Shown: positions 34,279 to 43,661 of the stretch, in pieces | Position numbering within the stretch: position 1 is the stretch's first letter | Layout: every line of letters begins with the position of its first letter | Origin: a bacterium | GTDB taxonomy: Bacteria; UBP15; UBA6099; JAJRTR01 | DNA: 44,660 nt | NCBI GenBank assembly: GCA_024278215.1 | Contig: JAJRTR010000197.1 | Span: 1 to 44,660 of the forward strand | Direction of reading: 5' to 3' | Position numbers and translations under genes: made by a program | Notes under the pieces: model-generated | The model's database searches: none | Seen by the model: only the letters and a program-made list of their open reading frames with translations | What the model was told of the DNA's origin: nothing

Positions 34279-35862
34279 ATGAATTGCATATCAAACAGAA
34301 GAATTGTTGTCTGTGTTGTTGGAATGCTTTTTACTTTGCTGATGCTTTCGATGTCGCCGAAACGCGCATATTCGGAATCGACGGAATATGCCAGGGCCGG
34401 GAGTGATTTATCTATTTACCAGGCAATGCCGGATATGCAATCCGGGAGAAGCGCCGCGGATCATGTCCCCATGAATATCGATTTCTACAACAGGATGATC
34501 AGCAGTATCGATCCTGACAGATATGTAGTTGATTCAGGAGATGTTTTCAGTGTCCTCACGTGGAAACCCGGCTTGAAGAGTAGTGAGATGCTTGTCACGG
34601 TCGATCATGGAGTTATCTTTCTCGAGATGATCGGCGAATTGACTGTCGGCGGGCTTACGCTGACCGATACAATCGCGAAGATAAAGGCTGCATATTTCGA
34701 GAAGTTCAAGCAGTTTAACGTGAGAGTGAAACTCAGCAGGATGAGAACTTATGAAGTGCTTGTCGCAGGCCAGGTGAAGTCTCCCGGCTACTACCAGCTG
34801 AACCCGCTGACAAGACTATCGACCATACTGGACATGGCGGGCGGTTTCAATGGGGTCGGGTCTATGAGGTCCATAACCGTTTATGACGATAACGGCGGCA
34901 GCAGGGTGTGCGACCTTACGCTTTTCGATGAAGAGGGCGACGCGGAGCAGAACCCGTATATCCTTGAAAACAGCAGGATCATCGTGCCGGTTGTTTACGG
35001 CAGAGTGATGGTGAAGGGCGGTTTTATAAAACCGGGCAATTACGAAATTGTGGACGGCGAAACGCTTTTTTCGCTCATAAAATATTTTAAAGGTCTGCTC
35101 CCCGGTGCCGACAAGTCGGAAATACAGTTGATACGGCATGTCGCGCAAGGAACTTCCGGACCCAGATTTGCCACATTTGTTTTCTCTATGGAAGACATCG
35201 CGGGAAAAATCGGCAAAGATTTCAACGTCGCGCCGGGAGATACTCTGGAAGCCATTGACAGTTCGGCAAATTATACTGTTTCGATTATGGGCGCTGTTAA
35301 AAATCCGGGGACGCACTCTTATGTCGACGGAATGCGCTTGTCCGACCTCATAAGGGCAGCAGGCGGGCTCCAGCTGAAAGCGGGCCGGGCGGGCGACAGC
35401 CCGGGCGTGGAAATGTCTTCAATAAGAAACGCCACACTCCGGAGAGTTTCTCCCGAGACAGGCGAGTCCACCGAGACTGTGATCGACTTGAATGCTCTGC
35501 TCATTTTCCATGACGGCACGCAGGATATCGAACTCAAGGCGGGCGATTACATCACTGTGCTTGTTGAAACACAGGTTGTTTATGTCGACGGCATGGTCCA
35601 GCACGGCGGGTTCTTTCCTTACGATCCCGATAAAAGCGTGAAGGATTACATCTACATGGCGGGAGGCCCGAAACAGGAATCGGATATCGGCAGATCGAAG
35701 TTGACACGAAACGGTGTAACAACGTATATCAGTTTGTCGGAAAATGTTTTGCCGGGCGACAGCATCAATGTGCCTCCGGACAAAAGTTACAACTTATCCA
35801 GATATCTCGGGTTCCTGTCAAACCTGTACATCGTGTTTCAGATAATAGGCAAAACAAATTAA
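34279..35862 (+). CDS. Large polysaccharide export protein with several SLBB domains
   Basis: 527 residues. Signal peptide (VVCVVGMLFTLLMLSMSP), Poly_export domain (about 80-160: YVVDSGDVFSVLTWKPG), then SLBB repeats: EVLVAGQVKSPGYYQLN, RVMVKGGFIKPGNYEIV, VSIMGAVKNPGTHSYVDG and VYVDGMVQHGGFFPYDP. The C terminus is hydrophobic (YLGFLSNLYIVFQIIG) and may anchor it. It is about twice the size of the exporter at 30714 and probably forms the main channel or an adaptor. It follows the Wzz gene by 39 bases. Confidence 0.87.
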   Translation: MNCISNRRIVVCVVGMLFTLLMLSMSPKRAYSESTEYARAGSDLSIYQAMPDMQSGRSAADHVPMNIDFYNRMISSIDPDRYVVDSGDVFSVLTWKPGLKSSEMLVTVDHGVIFLEMIGELTVGGLTLTDTIAKIKAAYFEKFKQFNVRVKLSRMRTYEVLVAGQVKSPGYYQLNPLTRLSTILDMAGGFNGVGSMRSITVYDDNGGSRVCDLTLFDEEGDAEQNPYILENSRIIVPVVYGRVMVKGGFIKPGNYEIVDGETLFSLIKYFKGLLPGADKSEIQLIRHVAQGTSGPRFATFVFSMEDIAGKIGKDFNVAPGDTLEAIDSSANYTVSIMGAVKNPGTHSYVDGMRLSDLIRAAGGLQLKAGRAGDSPGVEMSSIRNATLRRVSPETGESTETVIDLNALLIFHDGTQDIELKAGDYITVLVETQVVYVDGMVQHGGFFPYDPDKSVKDYIYMAGGPKQESDIGRSKLTRNGVTTYISLSENVLPGDSINVPPDKSYNLSRYLGFLSNLYIVFQIIGKTN

Positions 35863-35910
35863 CTGATGAATGTTGAACTGCAGTGACTACAGCAAGGACG
35901 CAACTTAGAA

Positions 35911-37440
35911 ATGACAACCGTCAGTCTATCTCCTGAAAAGCGCAATATAAGAATATACCTGTTTGCAGCGTTTGTTGTAGCAGTGGGTATTATCCTCGCG
36001 TATTACCTGTGGGGTTTGCTGGGACTGTTTTCTTTTTTCCTGATCTCACTGTATCTTTTCGCCGGAACAATAGCCGGTAAATTTGTCAAAGACGTGCCCG
36101 AACGCGAAAAAAGAAATGTGTGGTGCCTGTTTCTCATCGCACTCGCGATTCGGGTTGTGTGCGCAATCGCCGTCTACATGTTGCATCCGACAGCCGTTAC
36201 GAAGGACGAAACAATCTACTTGCGGAGCGGCCTCTATATCGCTGATATTCTGGCTGCCGGTCGCATCCCCGACCTTTACATGATTTCACAGGGTGGGTTC
36301 CACTACGGATATTCTCTGCTTGTCGCATTTCACGACCTGCTTTACTCCTCACGCCTGCTGTCCATGTTTACGAACTGTTTTCTTAACGCTTTTACGATAT
36401 ATTTTCTTCACAGACTGACCGTAATATATTTTCCGGGCGAAAAAAATGAGAAACTGCGTCACGTTACATGTTTCATTTATGCCCTGTTCCCATTTGCAAT
36501 ATATTTAAGCGCAAGCAACCTGAAGGAAGCGACCGTAACATTTATTGTCATGGCGATACTTGTGCAACTGTCCGAACTGGCGAGAAAGGTGACAGCCGTA
36601 AGGCTCGCGCAACTGTTGTTGCTGCTGTTTGTCCTGAGGACATTCAGGTTTTATCTTCTGTTTATTATTGTTGCCGTTATTTTTGCGATGATGTTGATGA
36701 TCTATAACCGAAAAGGCCCCGATGTACTGCTGAAGAGAATATTTGCGATAGCATGTGTTATCGCCGTTCTTATGGTTGTTCCGGCGTTTCGAGACCTTTT
36801 TACGCATAATCTGCAACGAAGCATCTCGCAGGAAGTTCTCGGAAGATTTGTTTTAACGGCACTGGTTAAGGGCGCGCCTGTCGGCGTAGTAGGCGGTACG
36901 ATCGGTTCTTCGACTCTCCTTTCATCACTTGCAGGCGGTTTGACAAGATTTTTCTTCAGTCCTATTCCCGGCACCGCTTATCTCAACGACGGTGTCCGGG
37001 CCACACTCGAGTTCGATGCGCTCGCAAGTTATTTTCTGCTGCCTTTTTTCCTCTATGGCTTTTTCGGGTTCATCAAACGAAATTTCAGGAACGGTCTGCC
37101 TGTCTATGCGTTCATGCTCGGCTTCCTTATTCTGGAGTCGATAGTGTTCTTCGGCATCGGAAGGCGCAACATGCCTGTGGAGGTACTGTTCGTGTTCTTC
37201 GCCGCATACGGGCTGGTCGGGCGCAAGGAGTTTTACCCATACGCCGCAATGTTTCACTTCTTAATTGTTTGTTTCCTGTTTAATTTTCATTGCGGATTGA
37301 AGTTGACGATAACCTTGATCGGGCCACTCTTTGTGATACTCTTTCTTTTTATAGTGTGGCTGGCGTTTTTCGCACATCTGCCGGGCTATAAATGGAGATT
37401 TCAAAAGAAACAGGCAACGAGCGGCAGCGTGATGAAATGA
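35911..37440 (+). CDS. Multi-pass membrane glycosyltransferase-like protein (GT-C type)
   Basis: 509 residues with about 11-13 membrane helices. TKDETIYLRSG in the first large loop gives the acidic pair expected of GT-C (GT39/PMT-like) enzymes, which use lipid-linked sugars. A polysaccharide polymerase (Wzy-like) is an alternative, given the flippase that follows. Its stop overlaps the flippase start (ATGA). Confidence 0.7.
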   Translation: MTTVSLSPEKRNIRIYLFAAFVVAVGIILAYYLWGLLGLFSFFLISLYLFAGTIAGKFVKDVPEREKRNVWCLFLIALAIRVVCAIAVYMLHPTAVTKDETIYLRSGLYIADILAAGRIPDLYMISQGGFHYGYSLLVAFHDLLYSSRLLSMFTNCFLNAFTIYFLHRLTVIYFPGEKNEKLRHVTCFIYALFPFAIYLSASNLKEATVTFIVMAILVQLSELARKVTAVRLAQLLLLLFVLRTFRFYLLFIIVAVIFAMMLMIYNRKGPDVLLKRIFAIACVIAVLMVVPAFRDLFTHNLQRSISQEVLGRFVLTALVKGAPVGVVGGTIGSSTLLSSLAGGLTRFFFSPIPGTAYLNDGVRATLEFDALASYFLLPFFLYGFFGFIKRNFRNGLPVYAFMLGFLILESIVFFGIGRRNMPVEVLFVFFAAYGLVGRKEFYPYAAMFHFLIVCFLFNFHCGLKLTITLIGPLFVILFLFIVWLAFFAHLPGYKWRFQKKQATSGSVMK

Positions 37441-38954
37441 GCGATTCAAGGCGAGTCCTTTCAGGCAGTATCGCGTTATACTCCTCTAATATCTTTGTCA
37501 TCATAATTGGTTTTTTCACATCCGTAATACTTGTTAGAAACGTGTCCGAGGCGGATTACGGCGTTTATAATGTGTTTGTAAGTATCTTTGCTCTCGGCTC
37601 TTACATCACCTCGCTCGGCCTTCAAAATGTCATCATCCGCTTTGTCCCCGAATACCTTTCGCAAAAAAAATATAATATTGTTTTTATGCTTATCTCCGGT
37701 TCGCTCATGCTGCGGGCCGTGATGTCGATACTTTTTGTTTCAGGGCTTATTATCTTTAAAAATGCGTTGCTGATACATTTCAAACTTCCTATTCTTATCT
37801 CCTCGATATACATGATGATTTGCTTCACATTTTTACTGATCGCCATGAAGAGGATCATCGGAACGAATTTTCTGAACGCGTTCATGCGACAAATGATGGA
37901 TACCGGTACTATCGTTGTTACGAATATTATCCGCATCGTCCTTCTGCTGCTCTTCTTCAGGATGGGATACGGGCTTTACGGAGTGTTCCTCTCATGGTTT
38001 ATTTCGGAATTCGCGGCATTTTCGATATATGCCGTCAATGCCATAACGATCCTTGCCGGGTTGAAAAAGAAAAAACACGAAGACTCCGGCGGTGAACTGG
38101 AGATAACGCCGATAGTAAGATACGGCCTTTTCGACTATTTCGGCTCATGGACTTGGTTCCTGCGAGACCTGACGATAGACACTTTTATCATTGCCTATTA
38201 TCTCGACATGAAGCAGGTCGGGCTGTACGCTTTCGCGATTAAGATTATCGTCCTGTCACGCATATTCAATCCCACGGAAATACTCAAAGGCGTCATTATC
38301 CCCATGGTCGCGTCGAGATACAGAGAGTCGGAGGCCAAAGAGGACCTGAAGTTTCTATTCAAGTTTTTAACGAAGCTGACTCTTTTCCTGATCGTACCGG
38401 CGTATTTCGGAATCGCGTTCCTTGCTGAAAAACTTATCATTCATGTTTTCGACCCCAAGTTCGTGGCGAGTATACCGATACTTTTTATGCTGCTCGGGTT
38501 CCTTTTCTTCAGGCGCATAACGAGCGCATTCGGTATCATACTTGTCATTCTTAAGAAAAATGAGTACTTTTTCTATACGGGCATTTTCGGGGTCTACAAC
38601 ATTCTTCTGGAGCTTGTCCTTGTGCCGCGAACGGGGATAATGGGCGCGGCCTTTGCTTCCGGGTCCACCGTGCTTCTGATGTATCTTTTCTACTGGCTTG
38701 TATTCATTTATATTCTCAAAATCAGGATAAGTTTCCCTTTTACGGCGGCGCTCAAGATTGCGCTGAATACGGCGGCGATGCTGATCGCTTTGTACTTCAT
38801 GGAACCTCACATCAACTCCGTGATCTCGCTTATGGCGGCAACACTTGTAGCGGCGGTCGTTTATTTTATGGTGTCTGCCGTCAACAGACCGTTTGTCGAT
38901 GAAGAAAGAAAATTATTGAACAAGTCCATCGGCAGACCCCTGTGGATTTTCTGA
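37437..38954 (+). CDS. Polysaccharide flippase (Wzx-like, MOP superfamily)
   Basis: 505 residues with about 14 membrane helices. The N-terminal segment (SGSIALYSSNIFVIIIGF, RNVSEADYGVYNVFVSIFALGSYI) is typical of Wzx/RfbX proteins that move lipid-linked repeat units across the inner membrane. Translation probably starts at ATG 37437, overlapping the preceding stop (ATGA); an ATG at 37392 would lie deep inside that gene. It is the last gene of the polysaccharide run. Confidence 0.85.
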   Translation: MSDSRRVLSGSIALYSSNIFVIIIGFFTSVILVRNVSEADYGVYNVFVSIFALGSYITSLGLQNVIIRFVPEYLSQKKYNIVFMLISGSLMLRAVMSILFVSGLIIFKNALLIHFKLPILISSIYMMICFTFLLIAMKRIIGTNFLNAFMRQMMDTGTIVVTNIIRIVLLLLFFRMGYGLYGVFLSWFISEFAAFSIYAVNAITILAGLKKKKHEDSGGELEITPIVRYGLFDYFGSWTWFLRDLTIDTFIIAYYLDMKQVGLYAFAIKIIVLSRIFNPTEILKGVIIPMVASRYRESEAKEDLKFLFKFLTKLTLFLIVPAYFGIAFLAEKLIIHVFDPKFVASIPILFMLLGFLFFRRITSAFGIILVILKKNEYFFYTGIFGVYNILLELVLVPRTGIMGAAFASGSTVLLMYLFYWLVFIYILKIRISFPFTAALKIALNTAAMLIALYFMEPHINSVISLMAATLVAAVVYFMVSAVNRPFVDEERKLLNKSIGRPLWIF

Positions 38955-39272
38955 ATCATCAAATATCCAGTGTCCTGTCAACTTTAGCAGCCAGATAGAA
39001 AACGCCCTTTTTTGCATAAATCAAGGAATGCCTCGGAAAGACAACCGTGCGAAATGAGTGGTGGAGGGGCGTTCGTGGCGGAGCAAGGTCGGGACAAGAA
39101 TGTTCGTCGATACATAGTCGTCACGGGAAAAACGGATAAGCCAGTTATAACCTCACAGAGGTTAAAGGTGTATACAAGCAATAAGTAATGGTGTAAAATT
39201 GCAAGGAAAACGGGAAGCCATTTTCAAGACAAAATTTCAAGATATAAGCGATCAGGATAACTGTTCAGTCTA
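38955..39272. other. Intergenic gap with a repeat B-like fragment
   Basis: About 39022-39065 (GGAATGCCTCGGAAAGACA, GCGAAATGAGTGGTGGAGGG) resembles the middle of repeat B, strongly diverged. Nothing else is recognised; no terminator with a T-run is seen after the flippase gene. Confidence 0.35.
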
Positions 39273-40256
39273 ATGAAAGAAACTGGGATTTCAGAGAAAC
39301 TGGTGAAAACCGATTGTCCTCTCTGCGGAAGCGGTGATTTCACCATAATACTCCGTGCGCGTGACTGGTTTTATGGTGCGCCTGGTGTGTTTACTGTCTC
39401 CAGATGCAATAACTGTTCTCTTGTCATGCAGAATCCACGTCCGGGACCTGAGAAGATGGCGGATTTCTATCCCGATGATTACGAGCCGCATATCATGGCG
39501 GCGAGCGGAGCTGACCTAGATAATATAATCGCAGGTCAGGAATCCCGCAGGGAATTACTGGAAAGATTCACAGCGCGGGGAAGAAACCTCGATGCAGGCT
39601 CGGGAGACGGAAGGTTCATGTTATGTCTGAAGCGGGCCGGATGGGATGTCGAGGGCTGTGAGTTCGTGGAGAGAATGGCGAACTATCAGCGCGATGTGCT
39701 GGGGTTGAACGTGAAAGGATGCGACCTCATCACTGCGAAATATCCGGAGAATAGATTTGACTCAGTTACATTCTGGAGTGTTCTCGAACATCTGTATAAT
39801 CCTGTCGCAACACTGACAGAAGTCAACCGCATACTGAAACCCGGCGGTGTCGCTGTTGTGGGTGTTCCCAACTTTCATTCTCTTGAAAGATTGTTCTTCG
39901 GTCAGTACTGGTATGCGCTCTCAGTGCCGTACCACCTGTTTTTCTTCACGCCGCGGACTATGAAAAAGATTGTGGACAAGGCGGGCCTGGTGATAGAGCG
40001 GACCTTTTTTTCAACTACTGCTACAAGTACTATTAAAAGTACAAAGAAGATTATAAATATCGTTTCGGGACAAAACGCGGCTGAGGATTCCAGTTCCGAG
40101 AAACTGACCATCTCTGATGAGCCTGTCACAAAGAGTCGCGATATTGCTGGTTTGAAAAAGATTTTTTTCAACAATGTTGTTTGTCCCGTATTGAAGATAT
40201 TTGATATTCTTCATGTTGGTGGAACCACCAATTACATTATCAGAAAACCACTTTAA
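39273..40256 (+). CDS. Class I SAM-dependent methyltransferase with N-terminal zinc-ribbon
   Basis: 327 residues. The N terminus has CPLCG and CNNC (Cys 15, 18, 46, 49), a probable zinc knuckle. The SAM site is RNLDAGSGDGRFMLCLKRAGWDVEGCE, with FDSVTFWSVLEHLYNP and LKPGGVAVVGVPNF. This pattern is common in methyltransferases of polysaccharide and glycan clusters. A C-terminal extension of about 80 residues is unassigned. It is separated from the flippase gene by 318 bases, so membership of the polysaccharide operon is uncertain. Confidence 0.85.
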   Translation: MKETGISEKLVKTDCPLCGSGDFTIILRARDWFYGAPGVFTVSRCNNCSLVMQNPRPGPEKMADFYPDDYEPHIMAASGADLDNIIAGQESRRELLERFTARGRNLDAGSGDGRFMLCLKRAGWDVEGCEFVERMANYQRDVLGLNVKGCDLITAKYPENRFDSVTFWSVLEHLYNPVATLTEVNRILKPGGVAVVGVPNFHSLERLFFGQYWYALSVPYHLFFFTPRTMKKIVDKAGLVIERTFFSTTATSTIKSTKKIINIVSGQNAAEDSSSEKLTISDEPVTKSRDIAGLKKIFFNNVVCPVLKIFDILHVGGTTNYIIRKPL

Positions 40257-40595
40257 CCGAACTGCTATGTCAATACGCATAGATTCTGTTGAAACGTAAG
40301 AATATCACAGTGCAAAAAATATATCTTCCAGCGAGAAAATCAACGATGTTTCATGTATGCTTTTCCACGTCATTTATGCCTTTTTGTTTTTCCACATTCA
40401 CAAGTGTATTTTTCACAAACATTTCACATGATTCCAACAAATATTCCACATGGCACTAAGCCGGAAATATGACGATAGTTTTACGGTATACTGGAGAATA
40501 CCTGCATAAACGCCTTAATATGGAGAATATAAGAGAATCAGGGGTGTAATATTAAGGTAATTCGACTACAACACGATATACGGTTTTATGCCAAA

Positions 40596-40642
40596 ACACA
40601 ACACATTGTGGATAACTATTTGGGGTATACAATATATAGTAT
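40596..40642 (+). promoter_or_regulatory. Tandem NrdR-type boxes upstream of nrdJ
   Basis: ACACAACACATTGTGG (40596-40611) and ATACAATATATAGTAT (40627-40642) match the NrdR consensus acaCwAtATaTwGtgt at 13 and 14 of 16 positions by eye. The centres are 31 bases apart, the spacing of known NrdR box pairs (about three helical turns). They end 17 bases before the -35 of the nrdJ promoter. Confidence 0.65.
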
Positions 40643-40659
40643 TTTTTTAAAATGCACTA

Positions 40660-40688
40660 TTGACATTATGGTGCTGCTGATTTATGAT
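40660..40688 (+). promoter_or_regulatory. Promoter of nrdJ
   Basis: TTGACA (40660-40665), 17 bases, TATGAT (40683-40688). It would produce a leader of about 220 bases; no cobalamin riboswitch is recognised in it. Confidence 0.65.
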
Positions 40689-40913
40689 GGATTCGTCAGG
40701 GAATCGGGACGGAAAAAGTTTACCCGCACAAGACCATTCAAATAACTGATAGTGAAAGAATCGTGTCTTCATTATAAGGGTATTATGTGTAAATAATTAT
40801 ACTATTATTGATAATATATCGGAAGAAGAGAACGTCGATTTTGCGATGATAGATTTGCGATATTGCGGGAGATGTCGAAACGAACACTTAAATAGAATAA
40901 AGGGGCAGCGATA

Positions 40914-43394
40914 ATGTCGGACATCAGCAGAAATGAAGATCGAAGTAGTGAAATTACGGAAGTAACAAGTGATGTAGTAAGCGATATGTTTTCGGAACTT
41001 ATAGAAGTTGACAGTGAGCAGAAAGCAGCTCCAAAGAAAAAGAAGAAAACGAAAGTGAAGAAGAAATCTGCAAAAAACGACCGGAGGAAATCGCCGGAAA
41101 AGGGGGAATTGAAAGAGGCTTCCGCATGTGCCGAGGATTTAAAGCCGAAGATAACAGCCAACGCAATGCGTGTGCTCGAGCGCCGCTATCTGAAAAAGGA
41201 CGAAAACAACAGGGTATGTGAGGAACCTGCTGAAATGATGAGGCGTGTGGCGCACAACATCGCGTCGGCCGATGTGCTGTATAATCCACATGCGAATGTG
41301 AAGGAAACGGAAGAGAAGTTTTACAGGATAATGGCGGCACTGGAATTTGTGCCGAATTCACCGACGTTGATGAATGCGGGAAGGGACCTCCAGCAGCTTT
41401 CCGCGTGTTTTGTTCTGCCGGTAGACGATTCGATGGAAGACATCTTCGACACGGTGCGAAACACCGCGCTGATCCACAAGTCAGGCGGCGGCACGGGATT
41501 CAGTTTCTCGAGGCTGCGCCCGAAGAACTCGCGTGTCAGGTCTACCCGCGGCGCATCGAGCGGCCCTGTTTCTTTCATGCAGGTGTTCAATGCCGCCACA
41601 GAAGTCATCAAACAGGGAGGAACACGCCGGGGCGCCAATATGGGTATCCTGCGCATCGACCATCCCGATATAATGGAATTCATAGAATGCAAGAAGGATA
41701 CAAAAAAACTAAATAATTTCAATATTTCAGTGGGAATCACCGACAAGTTCATGAAGGCGGTCAAAAGCGGCTCGAAATTTGATCTTGTAGACCCCCGCAA
41801 CGGACAGACGACGGCGGAACTGGATGCAAGAAAGGTATATCGAAAAATCATCGAGATGGCCCACAAAAACGGTGAGCCGGGTGTCGTGTTTCTGGATGTA
41901 ATCAACAAGTTTAATCCGACACCGCATGTGGGAGAAGTGGAAAGCACCAACCCGTGCGGAGAACAGCCTCTGTTACCTTATGAGTCGTGTAATCTCGGCT
42001 CGATAAATCTTTCATGTATGGTGAAAAACGGAGAGATAGATTATCCGAAACTGAAACATGTCGTTCATGCTTCGACACATTTTCTGGACAACGTGATCGA
42101 CATGAACAGGTATCCTATCGACAAGATCGACGCCATGACGAAAGCTAACAGGAAGATCGGGCTGGGTGTGATGGGATTCGCTGATATGCTGGTCCAGATG
42201 GGAATTTCTTACAACTCCGAAGACGCTGTAGATACAGCCGAGAGTGTCATGCGGTTCATACAGGTCGAATCGAAAAAGGCATCTGCGGAACTCGCGGCAT
42301 CGCGCGGCGCGTTTCCGAATTTCGAAGGCAGCGCTCTCGACATTCCCGGTGTTCCGAAAGTGCGCAATGCCACAACAACGACTATTGCACCTACCGGCAC
42401 TATTTCCATTATTTCAGGCTGTTCCAGCGGGGTCGAACCATATTTCGCTGTTTCCTACGTCAGGACGGTGATGGACAAAGACGAGTTGGCGGAGGTTAAC
42501 CCCTACTTCGAGAAAATAGCAAAGGAACGTGGATTCTATTCTGAAGAACTGATGAAACGCATTGCGAAAAAAGGTACGATCAAAGACTTCGAAGAGATTC
42601 CGCAGGAAGTCCGAGACTTGTTTGTAACATCCATGGACATCACGCCCGAGGACCATATCCGGATACAGGCAGCTTTCCAGAAATATACAGACAACGCTGT
42701 ATCCAAGACGGTGAACTTTCCGGCGGATGCGACAGTAGATGAAGTGGAACAAGTGTACAATATGGCTTATGAAAGCGGCTGCAAGGGGATCACAATCTAC
42801 AGGTACGGCAGCCGCGACGAGCAGGTGCTGACATTTGCGAAAGAAGAAAAAAGCGGGCGGGAAAAAACAGCGGCAGCCGTAGATGTAAAGACCGTAACGG
42901 CGCAACCGCGTGAAAGACCGTCGGTCACATTCGGTCGCACAGAACGTATACGCACCGGTTGCAGCAACCTTTATGTCACGCTCAATTCCGATGATAACGG
43001 GCTTTGCGAGATTTTTATGCAGATGGGAAAAGCCGGTGGATGCGCAGCGGCTCAGTCCGAGGCGATCTCAAGGCTGATCTCGTTGTGTCTCAGGTCCGGG
43101 ATCGAGATGGAAAAAATAAGAAAACACCTCAGGGGTATACAGTGCCACATGCCGACGTGGGAAAACGGGTCTATGATCCGCAGTTGCCCGGATGCACTTG
43201 CGATAGTGCTCGAGAGACACAGTCGCTGGATGGAAGCCGACAAGAATGCCGGCAGGAGTACACACACGAAAATCGAGAGGTCCGGCAAAGACCTTCTGAA
43301 TCTTGTCGGGTCATGTCCACAGTGCGGCGGCCCGGTCGAACATTCCGAGGGCTGCCCGAAGTGCAGAATCTGTTCGTGGTCTAACTGTACATAA
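40914..43394 (+). CDS. nrdJ: Vitamin B12-dependent (class II) ribonucleotide reductase
   Basis: 826 residues. It reduces ribonucleotides to deoxyribonucleotides using adenosylcobalamin, with or without oxygen. Signatures: NSPTLMNAG near the start of the barrel; SCNLGSINLS preceded by NPCGEQPLLPYE, with the finger-loop Cys; IAPTGTISIISGCSSGVEP; and a C-terminal redox tail with CPQCGG, CPKC and CSWSNC. The N-terminal 60 residues are low-complexity and Lys-rich (PKKKKKTKVKKKS). AGGGG stands 8 bases before ATG 40914. Regulation by NrdR is suggested by the boxes upstream. It is a single-gene transcript. Confidence 0.95.
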   Translation: MSDISRNEDRSSEITEVTSDVVSDMFSELIEVDSEQKAAPKKKKKTKVKKKSAKNDRRKSPEKGELKEASACAEDLKPKITANAMRVLERRYLKKDENNRVCEEPAEMMRRVAHNIASADVLYNPHANVKETEEKFYRIMAALEFVPNSPTLMNAGRDLQQLSACFVLPVDDSMEDIFDTVRNTALIHKSGGGTGFSFSRLRPKNSRVRSTRGASSGPVSFMQVFNAATEVIKQGGTRRGANMGILRIDHPDIMEFIECKKDTKKLNNFNISVGITDKFMKAVKSGSKFDLVDPRNGQTTAELDARKVYRKIIEMAHKNGEPGVVFLDVINKFNPTPHVGEVESTNPCGEQPLLPYESCNLGSINLSCMVKNGEIDYPKLKHVVHASTHFLDNVIDMNRYPIDKIDAMTKANRKIGLGVMGFADMLVQMGISYNSEDAVDTAESVMRFIQVESKKASAELAASRGAFPNFEGSALDIPGVPKVRNATTTTIAPTGTISIISGCSSGVEPYFAVSYVRTVMDKDELAEVNPYFEKIAKERGFYSEELMKRIAKKGTIKDFEEIPQEVRDLFVTSMDITPEDHIRIQAAFQKYTDNAVSKTVNFPADATVDEVEQVYNMAYESGCKGITIYRYGSRDEQVLTFAKEEKSGREKTAAAVDVKTVTAQPRERPSVTFGRTERIRTGCSNLYVTLNSDDNGLCEIFMQMGKAGGCAAAQSEAISRLISLCLRSGIEMEKIRKHLRGIQCHMPTWENGSMIRSCPDALAIVLERHSRWMEADKNAGRSTHTKIERSGKDLLNLVGSCPQCGGPVEHSEGCPKCRICSWSNCT

Positions 43395-43661
43395 TCTCAA
43401 ACCGATGTGCAGGTGCGCTACTATATTCAGTCATATCCCATTATTTTCAGCCCGCTGATTCTGCGATGGAAGTGAAGAAGCGAGGCCCCCGTTCATATTA
43501 TGGGGTGACATTCGGGAATCTCTTTTTCCAAAATGCACAAGTTCAGATATAATATCCGATATATGCAATTTGCTATTTAGTATGGATATACTGGAGCTTG
43601 TCTAAGGGCGGGAATAATAGAAAAAGAGGTAGAAGAACTGCTTTCGAAGAATGTTGAAATA

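Noticed and set aside
40695-40913. Possible cobalamin riboswitch in the nrdJ leader
   Set aside because: A B12-dependent gene and a long leader invite it, but I see no B12-box-like core; NrdR boxes explain regulation better.
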